17,233 bases of DNA. Source: an uncultured Oscillospiraceae bacterium. GTDB taxonomy: Bacteria; Bacillota; Clostridia; Oscillospirales; Oscillospiraceae. Each line of letters begins with the position of its first letter. Positions within the stretch are counted from its first letter, which is position 1. The translations under genes were made by a program, and so were the position numbers. Shown in pieces: positions 1 to 7,241 of this stretch. The stretch covers positions 1-17,233 of the forward strand of contig CAKTVL010000030.1 in NCBI GenBank assembly GCA_934623575.1. The letters are read 5' to 3'. Under the pieces are notes generated by a model, which was not told the origin of the DNA, did no database searches, and saw only the letters and a program-made list of their open reading frames with translations.

Positions 1-2
1 CC

Positions 3-1439
3 TGCGGTTTTACTGAACCGGAAGGCAAGCAATTCAAGGGCTGGTCAACCAGTGCCGACGGTTCGGTTATTTCCGGCACGACCTATGAAGTAAGCTCGGA
101 TACTACCTTCTATGCAATCTGGGAGAGTAAAGAGTATTCCATCATCGTAACGGACGGCAAAGCGACAATCGGTGCAGGAAGCGAAATCAGTAAAGCGGCG
201 CAAGGCACAACCATTACTCTGACCGCAAATGCGGCTCCTGACGGTAAGGTGTTTGATAAGTGGGTAGTAGAAAGCGGCAACACTACTCTTGAAGATGCGA
301 ACAGTGAAACCACTACTTTCATAATGCCTGACAGTGAAGTCAGCGTGAAAGCGACCTACACAATTCCCCATACCCATACCTACGACCAGGAAATTCAGAA
401 GCCGGAAACCCTCAAGTCGGCTGCCGACTGCACCAACGATGCAGTATATTTCAAGAGCTGCTCCTGCGGAGAGATCAGCACAACAGAAACCTTTACAGCA
501 GCAGGTACACAGCTCGGGCACGCATGGGCAAGCGATTGGAGCAAGGACACAGACAATCATTGGAAAGAATGCTCTCGCTGCCACGAAAAGAAGGACGAGG
601 CGGCTCACGATTACGGTAGCGATAACATCTGCGACACCTGCGGATATGACAAGACCGTACCGCATACGCACAATCTGACCCTCGTTCCCGCAAAGGCTCC
701 TACTTGCACGGAGAAAGGCAACACGGCATATTACACCTGCGACGGCTGTGACAAGTGGTTTGAGGATGCAACCGGTGTATCCGAAATTACCGACAAGACA
801 AGCGTAATCCTTGCGGCAACAGGTCATAGCGCTTTCGACTGGAAGTCCGATAATACCGATCACTGGAAAGAATGCACCTTTGTCGGCTGCGGCGTGATCA
901 TCGAGGGCAGCAAGGCGGCGCATACCGCCGGTGAATGGATCATCGACACCCCGGCAACAGCTACCACAAGCGGCTCAAAGCATAAGGAATGCACCGTCTG
1001 CGGTTATACGATGGCAACCGAAACCATCCCGGCAACCGGCGGCGGTGAGCATACTCACAGCTACGGCAGCGAGTGGAAGTACGATGCCGACAACCACTGG
1101 CATGAGTGTTCTTGCGGCGATAAGGCCGATAAGGCGGCGCACGACTTCAAGTGGGTTGTTGACAAGGAAGCGACCGCAACGCAAAAGGGCTCCAAGCATG
1201 AGGAGTGCAAGGTTTGCGGCTACAAGAAGGCGGCAGTTGAGATTCCGGCTACCGGCTCCACAACAAAACCGACCGATCCTACGCAAACCAACCCGAATAC
1301 CGGCGCAGGAAGCCCGAAAACCGGCAACAACAACAATCTTATGCTGTGGATCGCACTGCTCTTTATCAGCGGCGGCGCTTGCACGGCGCTTACCGTGAAA
1401 CGCAAAAAATCGTATCGACACGGAGGTAACGAGATATGA
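3..1439 (+). CDS. Cell-wall-anchored surface protein, 5' end outside window
   Basis: The frame is open from the first bases of the window, so the gene starts upstream; 478 residues are visible. Residues 1-42 form an InlB/Listeria-Bacteroides type repeat (FKGW near the start, FYAIW at the end), followed by a second beta-rich repeat ending VSVKATY near residue 118. From about residue 170 there are three units with a D-(N/T)-D-HW-x-EC core followed by CxxCGY-type cysteine pairs, and IPATG closes two of them; this looks like a degenerate zinc-ribbon-like array. The C-terminus is a sorting signal: SPKTG at about 437-441, a hydrophobic segment, then KRKK. The role is probably extracellular, covalently attached to peptidoglycan by a sortase; the ligand is unknown. 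Its stop overlaps the next start in ATGA, so the two genes are translationally coupled. Confidence 0.85.
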   Translation, partial: CGFTEPEGKQFKGWSTSADGSVISGTTYEVSSDTTFYAIWESKEYSIIVTDGKATIGAGSEISKAAQGTTITLTANAAPDGKVFDKWVVESGNTTLEDANSETTTFIMPDSEVSVKATYTIPHTHTYDQEIQKPETLKSAADCTNDAVYFKSCSCGEISTTETFTAAGTQLGHAWASDWSKDTDNHWKECSRCHEKKDEAAHDYGSDNICDTCGYDKTVPHTHNLTLVPAKAPTCTEKGNTAYYTCDGCDKWFEDATGVSEITDKTSVILAATGHSAFDWKSDNTDHWKECTFVGCGVIIEGSKAAHTAGEWIIDTPATATTSGSKHKECTVCGYTMATETIPATGGGEHTHSYGSEWKYDADNHWHECSCGDKADKAAHDFKWVVDKEATATQKGSKHEECKVCGYKKAAVEIPATGSTTKPTDPTQTNPNTGAGSPKTGNNNNLMLWIALLFISGGACTALTVKRKKSYRHGGNEI

Positions 1440-3991
1440 AAAAACGAATACTCAGTATCCTGCTCACCCTTTGCATGGTGCTATGCCTTGTGCCGATAAC
1501 GGTTTTTGCCGCAGACGGTGCAAAAGCCATTCTGCCCGGTACGAGCGCCCAAAGCATATTAAAGATCGACAAAAGCAGGCTGTCCTTTGCGGGGCATGAA
1601 TGGTGGGTGATCGGCCAAAAGACCGACAAAAGCAATAATGCGCCCATCATTACCCTGCTTGCGGTAAACAATGATTTCGGAGATGTCCCGTTCCGCACGG
1701 GGAGCGACGGGCCGTTTGAAAATGCAAGACGCTACAGCGAGGACAACGGTTATTATGCCAACAACCCGTCCGATATGTCGCAATGGAGAAAGCCCAATGA
1801 GTATGCGGGAAGCACCTTGCAGCAGAAAATGGTTTCCCTGGCCGAGGCGATCCCCGAAAAGGAGCAGGCGGTCATCCGTCCCAAGGACATCACCGAGGGA
1901 ATCACCGGGCAGGAGGTCAAAGCGCAGAAGCTCTGGGCCTTGTCGCACGAGGATAGTATATTTTTGTACAGAAATTCGTGCACGTACGCTGCAAAGTGGT
2001 GGACGCGTTCTTCCAATGAGGTTTACGGCTACGGATCGTGGACGATTCACCCCGATGGCAGAAGCGGCAGCGCCCTCAACGTGGACTACGATGCTGCCGT
2101 GCGGCCTGCCATGGAGCTGGATCTGTCCTCCGTTCTCTTTATATCTGCTGCCGAGCACGGAAAAGTTGCAGATTTAACGACCCCGATCGCCGAATACGCC
2201 GGAGATAAATGGAAGCTGACCTTGCATGACAGCGACCGCGACGATTTTACGGCAAAGACGGTGCTGGTCAACGGTAGTGTGCTGGAGGTCGAATACAAGA
2301 ACGCAAAAGTGGGCGATAATGAATATATATCTGCCGTTATTAAGGATGCGGACGGGAGCATTTCCCGCTATACACGCGTTGTGCAGCTGGACGGCACGAC
2401 AAACGGTACACGCGGCAGGGCAGCGATTGACCTGACCGGCATAGACATGACCGGCAAGACGCTCTGCGTGTTCAACGAGCAGTTTAACGGCGATCATAAG
2501 ACCGACTATGCCGGCGCACTTCGGGAAGTGAAGCTGACGGACGAGATCGACGAGCAGTTTACCCTTACCCCCGGCGGCAGATACTATTTTGACCTTTCGG
2601 CGATGGATATTCCCGGCACGGTGAACAGCACCCTTGACGGCGGCACCCAAACAGACGGCACCCTGCACTATGTGCCCTTCACCTACGTGGGGACGGTGGA
2701 CGCTTATTCGCTGGATAGTGTAGCTGACACCGATACCACCTCCTACGAACACAGCCTGTTCATTGCGAATTACAACGTGACCCATTTCGTGAGTTGGGAT
2801 GCACTGGACAAACAAGGGCTGATCTTCGGAAAGACTTACTCAAGCGGAAGCATCGACTATACCATGCGCGCCCCGTCTGCAGGAACCGCCTATAACGGCC
2901 ACTATGGCGAAAGAGGTATTCCCGCCAATAATGAATGGGACACGATTTTGAAAAAATCCGGTCAGGATTCAGAAGACAACACAACCGGGTATATCAAAAA
3001 CTGGTGGCCGATGGCTTCCTGGGGGCAGGACACCTGGAGCAATGATACGTGGAGTCGTACGCTCCGCGGGTACACTTCGGCGCACTTCTGCTACGGTCAT
3101 CCTGCAACCGGTTCTATTGAGGACCTTGGTTTCCGCCCTGTCCTTGAAGTCCTGAACTCTGACACACTGGGTTCTGGCGGACTGAAGGTCGTTACCCTTG
3201 ACCTTGGCGGCGGCAAGCTGGGCGGCAGCTCCGATGCTATTCAGATCATCGTGAAAAACGGCAGCGAGTTTACCGCCCCCGCGTCCGGCGGTTTGAACCG
3301 CCCGGACGGAAATACAGGCCGCTACTTTATGTGGCTTGGCAGCGACGGCAAGCTCTACGCCCCCGGTGCCAGTGTTCCTGCTGATGTGACGGCACTGACA
3401 GTGCAGTGGACGGCTCCGACCTATACCGTAACACTGCACGCAAACGGCGGTTCGGTGTCACTCGCTTCCGTGACTACAGGCGCGGACGGCAAGCTGGCAA
3501 GCCTTCCTACGCCCACCCGCAGCAGCTACTCCTTCAACGGCTGGTACACCGAAAAGAACGGCGGTACGAAGGTCACGACGGATACCGTATTCCATGCCAA
3601 TACCACCGTCTACGCCCACTGGACGTATACCGGCGGCGGCTACTACTATCCGCCTGTCACCTACTACACGCTGCGCTTTGAAACAGGCGGCGGCAGTGAT
3701 ATTTCCAGTGTGCAGGGAACGTACAATGCCTACATTGACCTGACCCAATATGTCCCCACCTGGCGCGGCCACACCTTTACCGGCTGGTACAGCGAACGCA
3801 GCCTGACAAACAAGGTTTCCGGTGTTTATCTGACGAAGGATATGACCGTGTATGCAGGCTGGCGCGTGACCACAGTCCCGCAGACCGGCGACAGCAGCGT
3901 GTTAGGCTTGTGGGGGTTCTCCCTCTGTACATCTCTTGCCGGCTTCCTTGCACTGACCACATGGCAGATCAGGCGGCGGCGTCAGGAATAA
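1436..3991 (+). CDS. Secreted LPXTG-type surface protein with DUF6273-like region and InlB repeats
   Basis: This 851-residue protein begins with a signal peptide (MKKR, hydrophobic core, cleavage near VFA-AD at 25-26). Residues 50-235 resemble DUF6273, with WWVIG near 56-60, WWTRSS at 188-193 and a VRPAMELDL block at 222-230. A second WWP...FRPVLEV segment lies further on and looks like a second copy of that fold. Two InlB/Flg_new type repeats follow at about 661-730 and 743-812, each with a GWY core and a closing VYAxW. The tail has VPQTG at 814-818, a hydrophobic helix and RRRRQE, a classic sortase substrate. The start overlaps the upstream stop by four bases. The function is unknown; adhesion or cell-surface display is inferred. 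Codon use is less G/C-biased than in the genes after 4676. Confidence 0.88.
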   Translation: MKKRILSILLTLCMVLCLVPITVFAADGAKAILPGTSAQSILKIDKSRLSFAGHEWWVIGQKTDKSNNAPIITLLAVNNDFGDVPFRTGSDGPFENARRYSEDNGYYANNPSDMSQWRKPNEYAGSTLQQKMVSLAEAIPEKEQAVIRPKDITEGITGQEVKAQKLWALSHEDSIFLYRNSCTYAAKWWTRSSNEVYGYGSWTIHPDGRSGSALNVDYDAAVRPAMELDLSSVLFISAAEHGKVADLTTPIAEYAGDKWKLTLHDSDRDDFTAKTVLVNGSVLEVEYKNAKVGDNEYISAVIKDADGSISRYTRVVQLDGTTNGTRGRAAIDLTGIDMTGKTLCVFNEQFNGDHKTDYAGALREVKLTDEIDEQFTLTPGGRYYFDLSAMDIPGTVNSTLDGGTQTDGTLHYVPFTYVGTVDAYSLDSVADTDTTSYEHSLFIANYNVTHFVSWDALDKQGLIFGKTYSSGSIDYTMRAPSAGTAYNGHYGERGIPANNEWDTILKKSGQDSEDNTTGYIKNWWPMASWGQDTWSNDTWSRTLRGYTSAHFCYGHPATGSIEDLGFRPVLEVLNSDTLGSGGLKVVTLDLGGGKLGGSSDAIQIIVKNGSEFTAPASGGLNRPDGNTGRYFMWLGSDGKLYAPGASVPADVTALTVQWTAPTYTVTLHANGGSVSLASVTTGADGKLASLPTPTRSSYSFNGWYTEKNGGTKVTTDTVFHANTTVYAHWTYTGGGYYYPPVTYYTLRFETGGGSDISSVQGTYNAYIDLTQYVPTWRGHTFTGWYSERSLTNKVSGVYLTKDMTVYAGWRVTTVPQTGDSSVLGLWGFSLCTSLAGFLALTTWQIRRRRQE

Positions 3992-4008
3992 TCACTGCAA
4001 AGCATTGA

Positions 4009-4521
4009 AAAGTAAACAGGCTCACCTTCGCCTCTCGCAGTAAGGACGAGTTTGTGAGGCTGGTCATGGACAGCGACCTGCGGCAGCGCGACCGGGATCT
4101 TGCAAAGCGGAAACGGCAGCTTGCCGATTCAGAAAAGCGGATCACAGAGTCGGATGCTATCTTCAAGCGGCTCTATGAGGATAACATTTCGGGCAAGCTC
4201 TCCGATGAACGCTTTCAGAAGCTCTCTGCGGACTATGAGAAGGAAGAACGGGATCTCAAGGTGCTGACGAGTTCCCTTCGGAAAGAAGTGGAGCTGGAGG
4301 AAAGCAAATCGTCGGATGTTGATCGTTTTCTCTCCGTTGTGGAGAGGTACACGGATATCCCGGAGCTCACGCCCTGCATCCTCCATGAGTTCGTGGAGAA
4401 AATCATCGTCCATGCGGCCAGCGACCCGAAGGGCAAGAATCGGACGCAGGAGATCGACATTTACTACAAGGGCATCGGAGCCTTGGAAATGTCAAAAGTC
4501 ACGGCATCAACGGAAAAATGA
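4009..4521 (+). pseudogene. C-terminal stump of a large serine recombinase
   Basis: The frame is open from just after a stop at 4006 and matches, by recall, the C-terminal third of Tn4451/Tn1549-type large serine recombinases. A charged coiled-coil-like stretch (DSDLRQRDRDLAKRKRQL onward) is followed by a FLSVVERYTDIPELTP segment and a DUF4368-like end (FVEKIIVHA, then IDIYY). The N-terminal catalytic resolvase domain and the central recombinase domain are missing: only about 170 of the usual 500 or more residues remain, and the preceding gene ends 17 nt upstream. A GTG at 4054 could start a shorter product, but no convincing ribosome binding site precedes it. It is most likely non-functional and marks the decayed end of an integrated element that carried the two surface genes. 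Confidence 0.85.
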
Positions 4522-4554
4522 GAAAACGGTACAGCCGAAGCTATACCGTTCTCT
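4520..4554 (+). terminator. Hairpin at the end of the recombinase remnant
   Basis: GAGAAAACGGTACAGC pairs with GCTATACCGTTCTCTC around a CGAA loop with two imperfect positions, overlapping the stop codon. It is followed by a pyrimidine-rich stretch rather than a clean T run, so termination is likely but not certain. Confidence 0.6.
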
Positions 4555-4559
4555 CTTTC

Positions 4560-4583
4560 CTCACGATGTTTTCTTATCGTGAG
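4560..4583. other. Perfect 8-bp hairpin at the likely element/chromosome border
   Basis: CTCACGAT and ATCGTGAG are perfect arms around the loop GTTTTCTT. It lies between the recombinase stump and the promoter of the next gene, where base composition shifts. It could be a second terminator stem or part of an element end; the sequence does not decide. Confidence 0.5.
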
Positions 4584-4610
4584 CTGCCTTTTCGCGGTCT
4601 CTTTTTTATG

Positions 4611-4639
4611 TTGTGCGCGGCGGGGAAAAGTGGTATAAT
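4611..4639 (+). promoter_or_regulatory. Sigma-A type promoter for the hydantoinase gene
   Basis: TTGTGC (4611-4616) and a perfect TATAAT (4634-4639) are separated by 17 bp, with TGG directly before the -10 (extended -10). The gene's AGGAGG site lies at 4663-4668. Confidence 0.75.
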
Positions 4640-4675
4640 ACCAACAGAAATCTACACAAACGAGGAGGTCTTGTG

Positions 4676-6049
4676 ATGAGATTGCTGTTCAAGGGCGGTA
4701 CCGTGGTCACCGGCAAGGGCCCCCGCCGGGCCGACATCCTGGTGGAGGGTGAGAAGATCATCGACGTCTGCCGCGACATCCCGCCCATCGGCGCGCAGGT
4801 GGTGGACGTGTCCGGCATGCTGCTGTTCCCCGGCTTTATCGACGCCCACACCCACTTCGACCTGGATGTGTGCAACACCACCACGGCGGACGATTTCGCC
4901 AGCGGCTCCCGGGCGGCGCTGCGGGGCGGCACCACCACCATCATCGACTTCGCCTGCCCCAACAAGGGCGAGACGCTGCACGACGGCCTGCGCCTGTGGC
5001 ATGAGAAGGCCGACGGCAAATGCGCCTGCGACTACGGCTTCCACATGACCATCGACGACTGGAACGAGACCATCGAGCGCGAGATCGACGACATGTACGC
5101 CGAGGGCATCTCCTCCTTCAAGATGTACATGACCTACCCGGCCATGATGATCGGCGACAAGGCCATGTACCAGGCGCTGAAAAAGCTGAAGGAAAAGGGC
5201 GGCATCTGCGGCGTCCACTGCGAGAACGCCGGCGTGATCGACGCGCTGATCGCCGAGAAGAAGGCCAAGGGCGAGAACGGCGTCCACTGCCACCCGGAGA
5301 CCCGGCCCGACATCATGGAGGCCGAGGCCGTGGGCCGTCTGCTGCGCATCGCTGAGCAGGTGGACATCCCCGTGGTCATCGTTCACACCACCAATATCGA
5401 GGCCCTGGACGAGATCGCCAACGCCCGCTGGCGCGGCCAGAAGGTGTTCGTGGAGACCTGCCCCCAGTACCTGGTGCTGGACGACAGCGTGTATTACAAC
5501 GAGGATTGGCTGCAGGCGGCCAAGTACGTCTGCTCGCCCCCCATCCGCAAAAAGGCCGACCGCGACGCCCTGTGGCGCGCCATCCGCCGCGGCGAGGTGC
5601 AGACCGTATCCACCGACCACTGCAGCTTCACCACGCAGCAAAAGCTGGCCGGGCGCGGGGATTTCACCGCTATCCCCGGCGGCATCCCCGGCGTGGAGAC
5701 CCGCGGCGAGCTGATCTATACCTTCGGCGTGGCCAAGCGGAAGATCGGCCTGGGCGCCATGTGCCGCGTGCTGGCGGAGAACCCCGCCAAGCTGTACGGC
5801 CTGTTCCCCCGCAAGGGCGTGCTGGCCCCCGGCTCCGACGCCGACATCGTGGTCTACGACCCCGCCGCCGACCACGTCATCCGCGCCGAGGATATGGTGG
5901 GCGCGGCGGACTACAACCCCTACGAGGGCGTGGTCACCAAGGGCTCTATCCGCCAGGTCTGGTTGCGTGGCAAGCCCGCGGTGTCCTCCGGCAAGGTCCT
6001 GGCCGGACCCGACGGCAAGTATCTGCCCCGCGGCAAGTGCCAGCTGTAA
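4676..6049 (+). CDS. hydA: Dihydropyrimidinase / D-hydantoinase
   Basis: This 457-residue cytoplasmic amidohydrolase opens cyclic imides such as dihydrouracil or 5-substituted hydantoins to N-carbamoyl amino acids. The binuclear-metal ligands are all present: H58 and H60 in GFIDAHTHFD, the lysine expected to be carboxylated K149 (SSFKMYM), H181 (GVHCEN), H237 (VIVHTTN) and D314 (STDHCSF). The length is normal for the family. The ATG at 4676 is chosen because AGGAGG lies 7 nt upstream; a GTG at 4613 also opens the frame but falls inside the promoter. No carbamoylase, dihydropyrimidine dehydrogenase or permease gene lies beside it, so the natural substrate is open; allantoinase is less likely. 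The gene symbol rests on family resemblance only. Confidence 0.92.
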   Translation: MRLLFKGGTVVTGKGPRRADILVEGEKIIDVCRDIPPIGAQVVDVSGMLLFPGFIDAHTHFDLDVCNTTTADDFASGSRAALRGGTTTIIDFACPNKGETLHDGLRLWHEKADGKCACDYGFHMTIDDWNETIEREIDDMYAEGISSFKMYMTYPAMMIGDKAMYQALKKLKEKGGICGVHCENAGVIDALIAEKKAKGENGVHCHPETRPDIMEAEAVGRLLRIAEQVDIPVVIVHTTNIEALDEIANARWRGQKVFVETCPQYLVLDDSVYYNEDWLQAAKYVCSPPIRKKADRDALWRAIRRGEVQTVSTDHCSFTTQQKLAGRGDFTAIPGGIPGVETRGELIYTFGVAKRKIGLGAMCRVLAENPAKLYGLFPRKGVLAPGSDADIVVYDPAADHVIRAEDMVGAADYNPYEGVVTKGSIRQVWLRGKPAVSSGKVLAGPDGKYLPRGKCQL

Positions 6050-6061
6050 GGGGGCCGCGTC

Positions 6062-6562
6062 ATGCTGGACAAGACCTTGGGCTATATCCTCTGCTGCCAG
6101 TCCCCGGCGCTGTTTCTGGCGGCGCTGGCGTTCCTGGTGGCCCACCTGACCAGCCGCCGCCACAAGGTGCGCTCCTTCCTCCGCCTGCTGCTGGCCATTC
6201 TGTGCGCCGCCGGCGGCGTGGCCCTGTACTTCCTGGGCATGTACAAGGAGTATTTCACCATCCGCGACTTTTTCGCCATCCGTGCGGCGGGCTGGATCGG
6301 ACTGGCCATCGCGGCGTTCTTCGTGTTGCTGGCGCTGGTGCGGGCGTTCTTCGCCGCCGCCGACGCCCGGCGTGAGCAGAAGGCTGCCATCCGCGAGGAA
6401 AACGCGCGGCTGAACCAGGAGTCGCAGGCGGAGACGCCCGCCGAGCCGGACGCACCGGCCCCCGCTGCCGAGCCCTCCGCGCCGGAGACCCCGGCCGCTC
6501 CCGAAGAGCCTGCCGCCCCCGCCCCCGAAACCGCGCCCTCCGAGCCGGTTGGTTTACAATAA
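6062..6562 (+). CDS. Small membrane protein with Pro/Ala/Glu-rich tail
   Basis: The protein has 166 residues and I do not recognise its family. Three hydrophobic segments at about 14-29, 38-59 and 76-98 look like transmembrane helices. They are followed by a charged helix (100-120, ARREQKAAIREENARLNQE) and a low-complexity tail of Pro, Ala and Glu to about residue 163. The start at 6062 lies 12 nt after the hydantoinase stop with a G-rich GGGGG site upstream, so the two genes are probably co-transcribed, ending at the terminator at 6584. The neighbour does not prove a shared function. The G/C-rich tail may be disordered and reach into cytoplasm or cell wall depending on topology. Confidence 0.75.
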   Translation: MLDKTLGYILCCQSPALFLAALAFLVAHLTSRRHKVRSFLRLLLAILCAAGGVALYFLGMYKEYFTIRDFFAIRAAGWIGLAIAAFFVLLALVRAFFAAADARREQKAAIREENARLNQESQAETPAEPDAPAPAAEPSAPETPAAPEEPAAPAPETAPSEPVGLQ

Positions 6563-6583
6563 TTTTTATTATGGTAACCCATG

Positions 6584-6611
6584 CAAGCCGCCGCAAGGCG
6601 GCTTGTTTTTT
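6584..6611 (+). terminator. Intrinsic terminator of the hydantoinase operon
   Basis: CAAGCCGCC and GGCGGCTTG are perfect 9-bp arms around a GCAA loop, followed directly by TTTTTT. Confidence 0.92.
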
Positions 6612-6632
6612 GCGTCCGGAGGGCGCACCTAC

Positions 6633-6776
6633 CCCAAGCGCCGGAACGGCGGTTGGGACGCGATTTGATAATCGCCAAAAACGGTAGAACGCAAAGTCCC
6701 TACCGTGGCACAGGGTAGCGGCGCGCGGCAGCGCCACGCCGCCAGGGGCAAAAGTGGCTCGCGCCCGGAGGCGCGA
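6633..6776. repeat. Block of consecutive hairpins upstream of surface paralog 1
   Basis: Within about 145 bp there are four good inverted repeats: CCCAAGCGCCG/CGGCGGTTGGG (6633-6657, one mismatch), GCGATT/AATCGC (6660-6675), ACGGTAG/CTACCGT (6681-6706) and TCGCGCC/GGCGCGA (6759-6776). No coding frame is convincing. It resembles dispersed palindromic elements of gut Clostridia, though other copies cannot be confirmed here. Bases 6777-6795 hold nothing obvious. Confidence 0.6.
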
Positions 6777-6795
6777 AACCCTCCCCACGCAATTC

Positions 6796-7196
6796 GAGAA
6801 AAACAATGGGTTCCACTTTACGCCGAAATCGCTTCATTATACTAAATTGTAACCAAATTATGAACGGGATTTGGGGCGTATTTTGGGCTGGATAGTTTAC
6901 ATAATTACTTTTCGCTTTTGACTGGAAAAATTTTCCAGCAAAGTTGTTGCGATTTTTGAAAATCTCGGTTTGGATTGCATAACTAAGGCGTTACTCAAAA
7001 AATTACGCGTTTTACATCGCCGGATAAATTGCGTAAATTCCTGGAAAATTTTGGAAGAGTTTCCAGTTATTTCCATTTTCATCCAATTTTGAGGGTGTTT
7101 TGTCCCGGCTCCAAAAATTGGAAAATTATGGAAGAAAAAGCCATAAAAATTTTTACAACATAATGATGTTTACGTTGTAAACGCTGTCTGGGAGAG
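6796..7196 (+). promoter_or_regulatory. Conserved leader of surface paralog 1
   Basis: This AT-rich stretch aligns along its length with 15720-16111 upstream of the second paralog, including a 46-nt identical run at 7026-7071. It contains CTGGAAAAATTTTCCAG (6922-6938), CTGGAAA...TTTCCAG with a 12-nt spacer (7041-7066), TCCAA-AAA-TTGGA (7110-7122) and further TGGAA/TTCCA half-sites. A possible distal promoter, TTGAAA-16-CATAAC, is also kept in both copies. Such density suggests several bound regulator dimers or a DNA-binding protein array. No reading frame in it is conserved between copies. Confidence 0.75.
7144..7182 (+). promoter_or_regulatory. Core promoter/operator block of surface paralog 1
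   Basis: This 39-bp block is identical upstream of both paralogs. It contains the palindrome TAAAAATTTTTA (7144-7155), the 8-bp inverted repeat TTTACAAC/GTTGTAAA (7152-7159, 7174-7181) and the tighter palindrome GTTTAC-GTT-GTAAAC (7168-7182). TTTACA-18-TGTAAA could be the -35/-10 pair, so a repressor on the palindrome would cover the -10; this promoter call is an inference. Confidence 0.55.
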
Positions 7197-7241
7197 CGGA
7201 GCGACACCCGACACAAACAAATTTTTATGGAGGAAACAAAC

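Noticed and set aside
4613..4675. Upstream GTG start for the hydantoinase
   Set aside because: It lies within the -35/-10 region and adds a non-conserved leader; ATG 4676 has AGGAGG at the right distance.
4652..6163. Long open frame on the minus strand opposite the hydantoinase
   Set aside because: It is a product of strongly G/C-biased third positions; it encodes His/Gly/Val-rich nonsense, lacks a ribosome site, and the plus strand has all catalytic motifs. The same applies to frames opposite murA (8491-9936) and the mutase (11215-13407).
6922..7066. CodY boxes in the paralog leaders
   Set aside because: GAAAATTTTC occurs, but the order is TGGAAAA-TTTTCCA, not AATTTTC-GAAAATT, so the consensus is not met.
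7227..7241. ATG five codons before the signal peptide in both paralogs
   Set aside because: The sequence after this ATG supplies the GGAGG site for the ATG at 7242 (and 16157), and a signal peptide starting MKK is normal.
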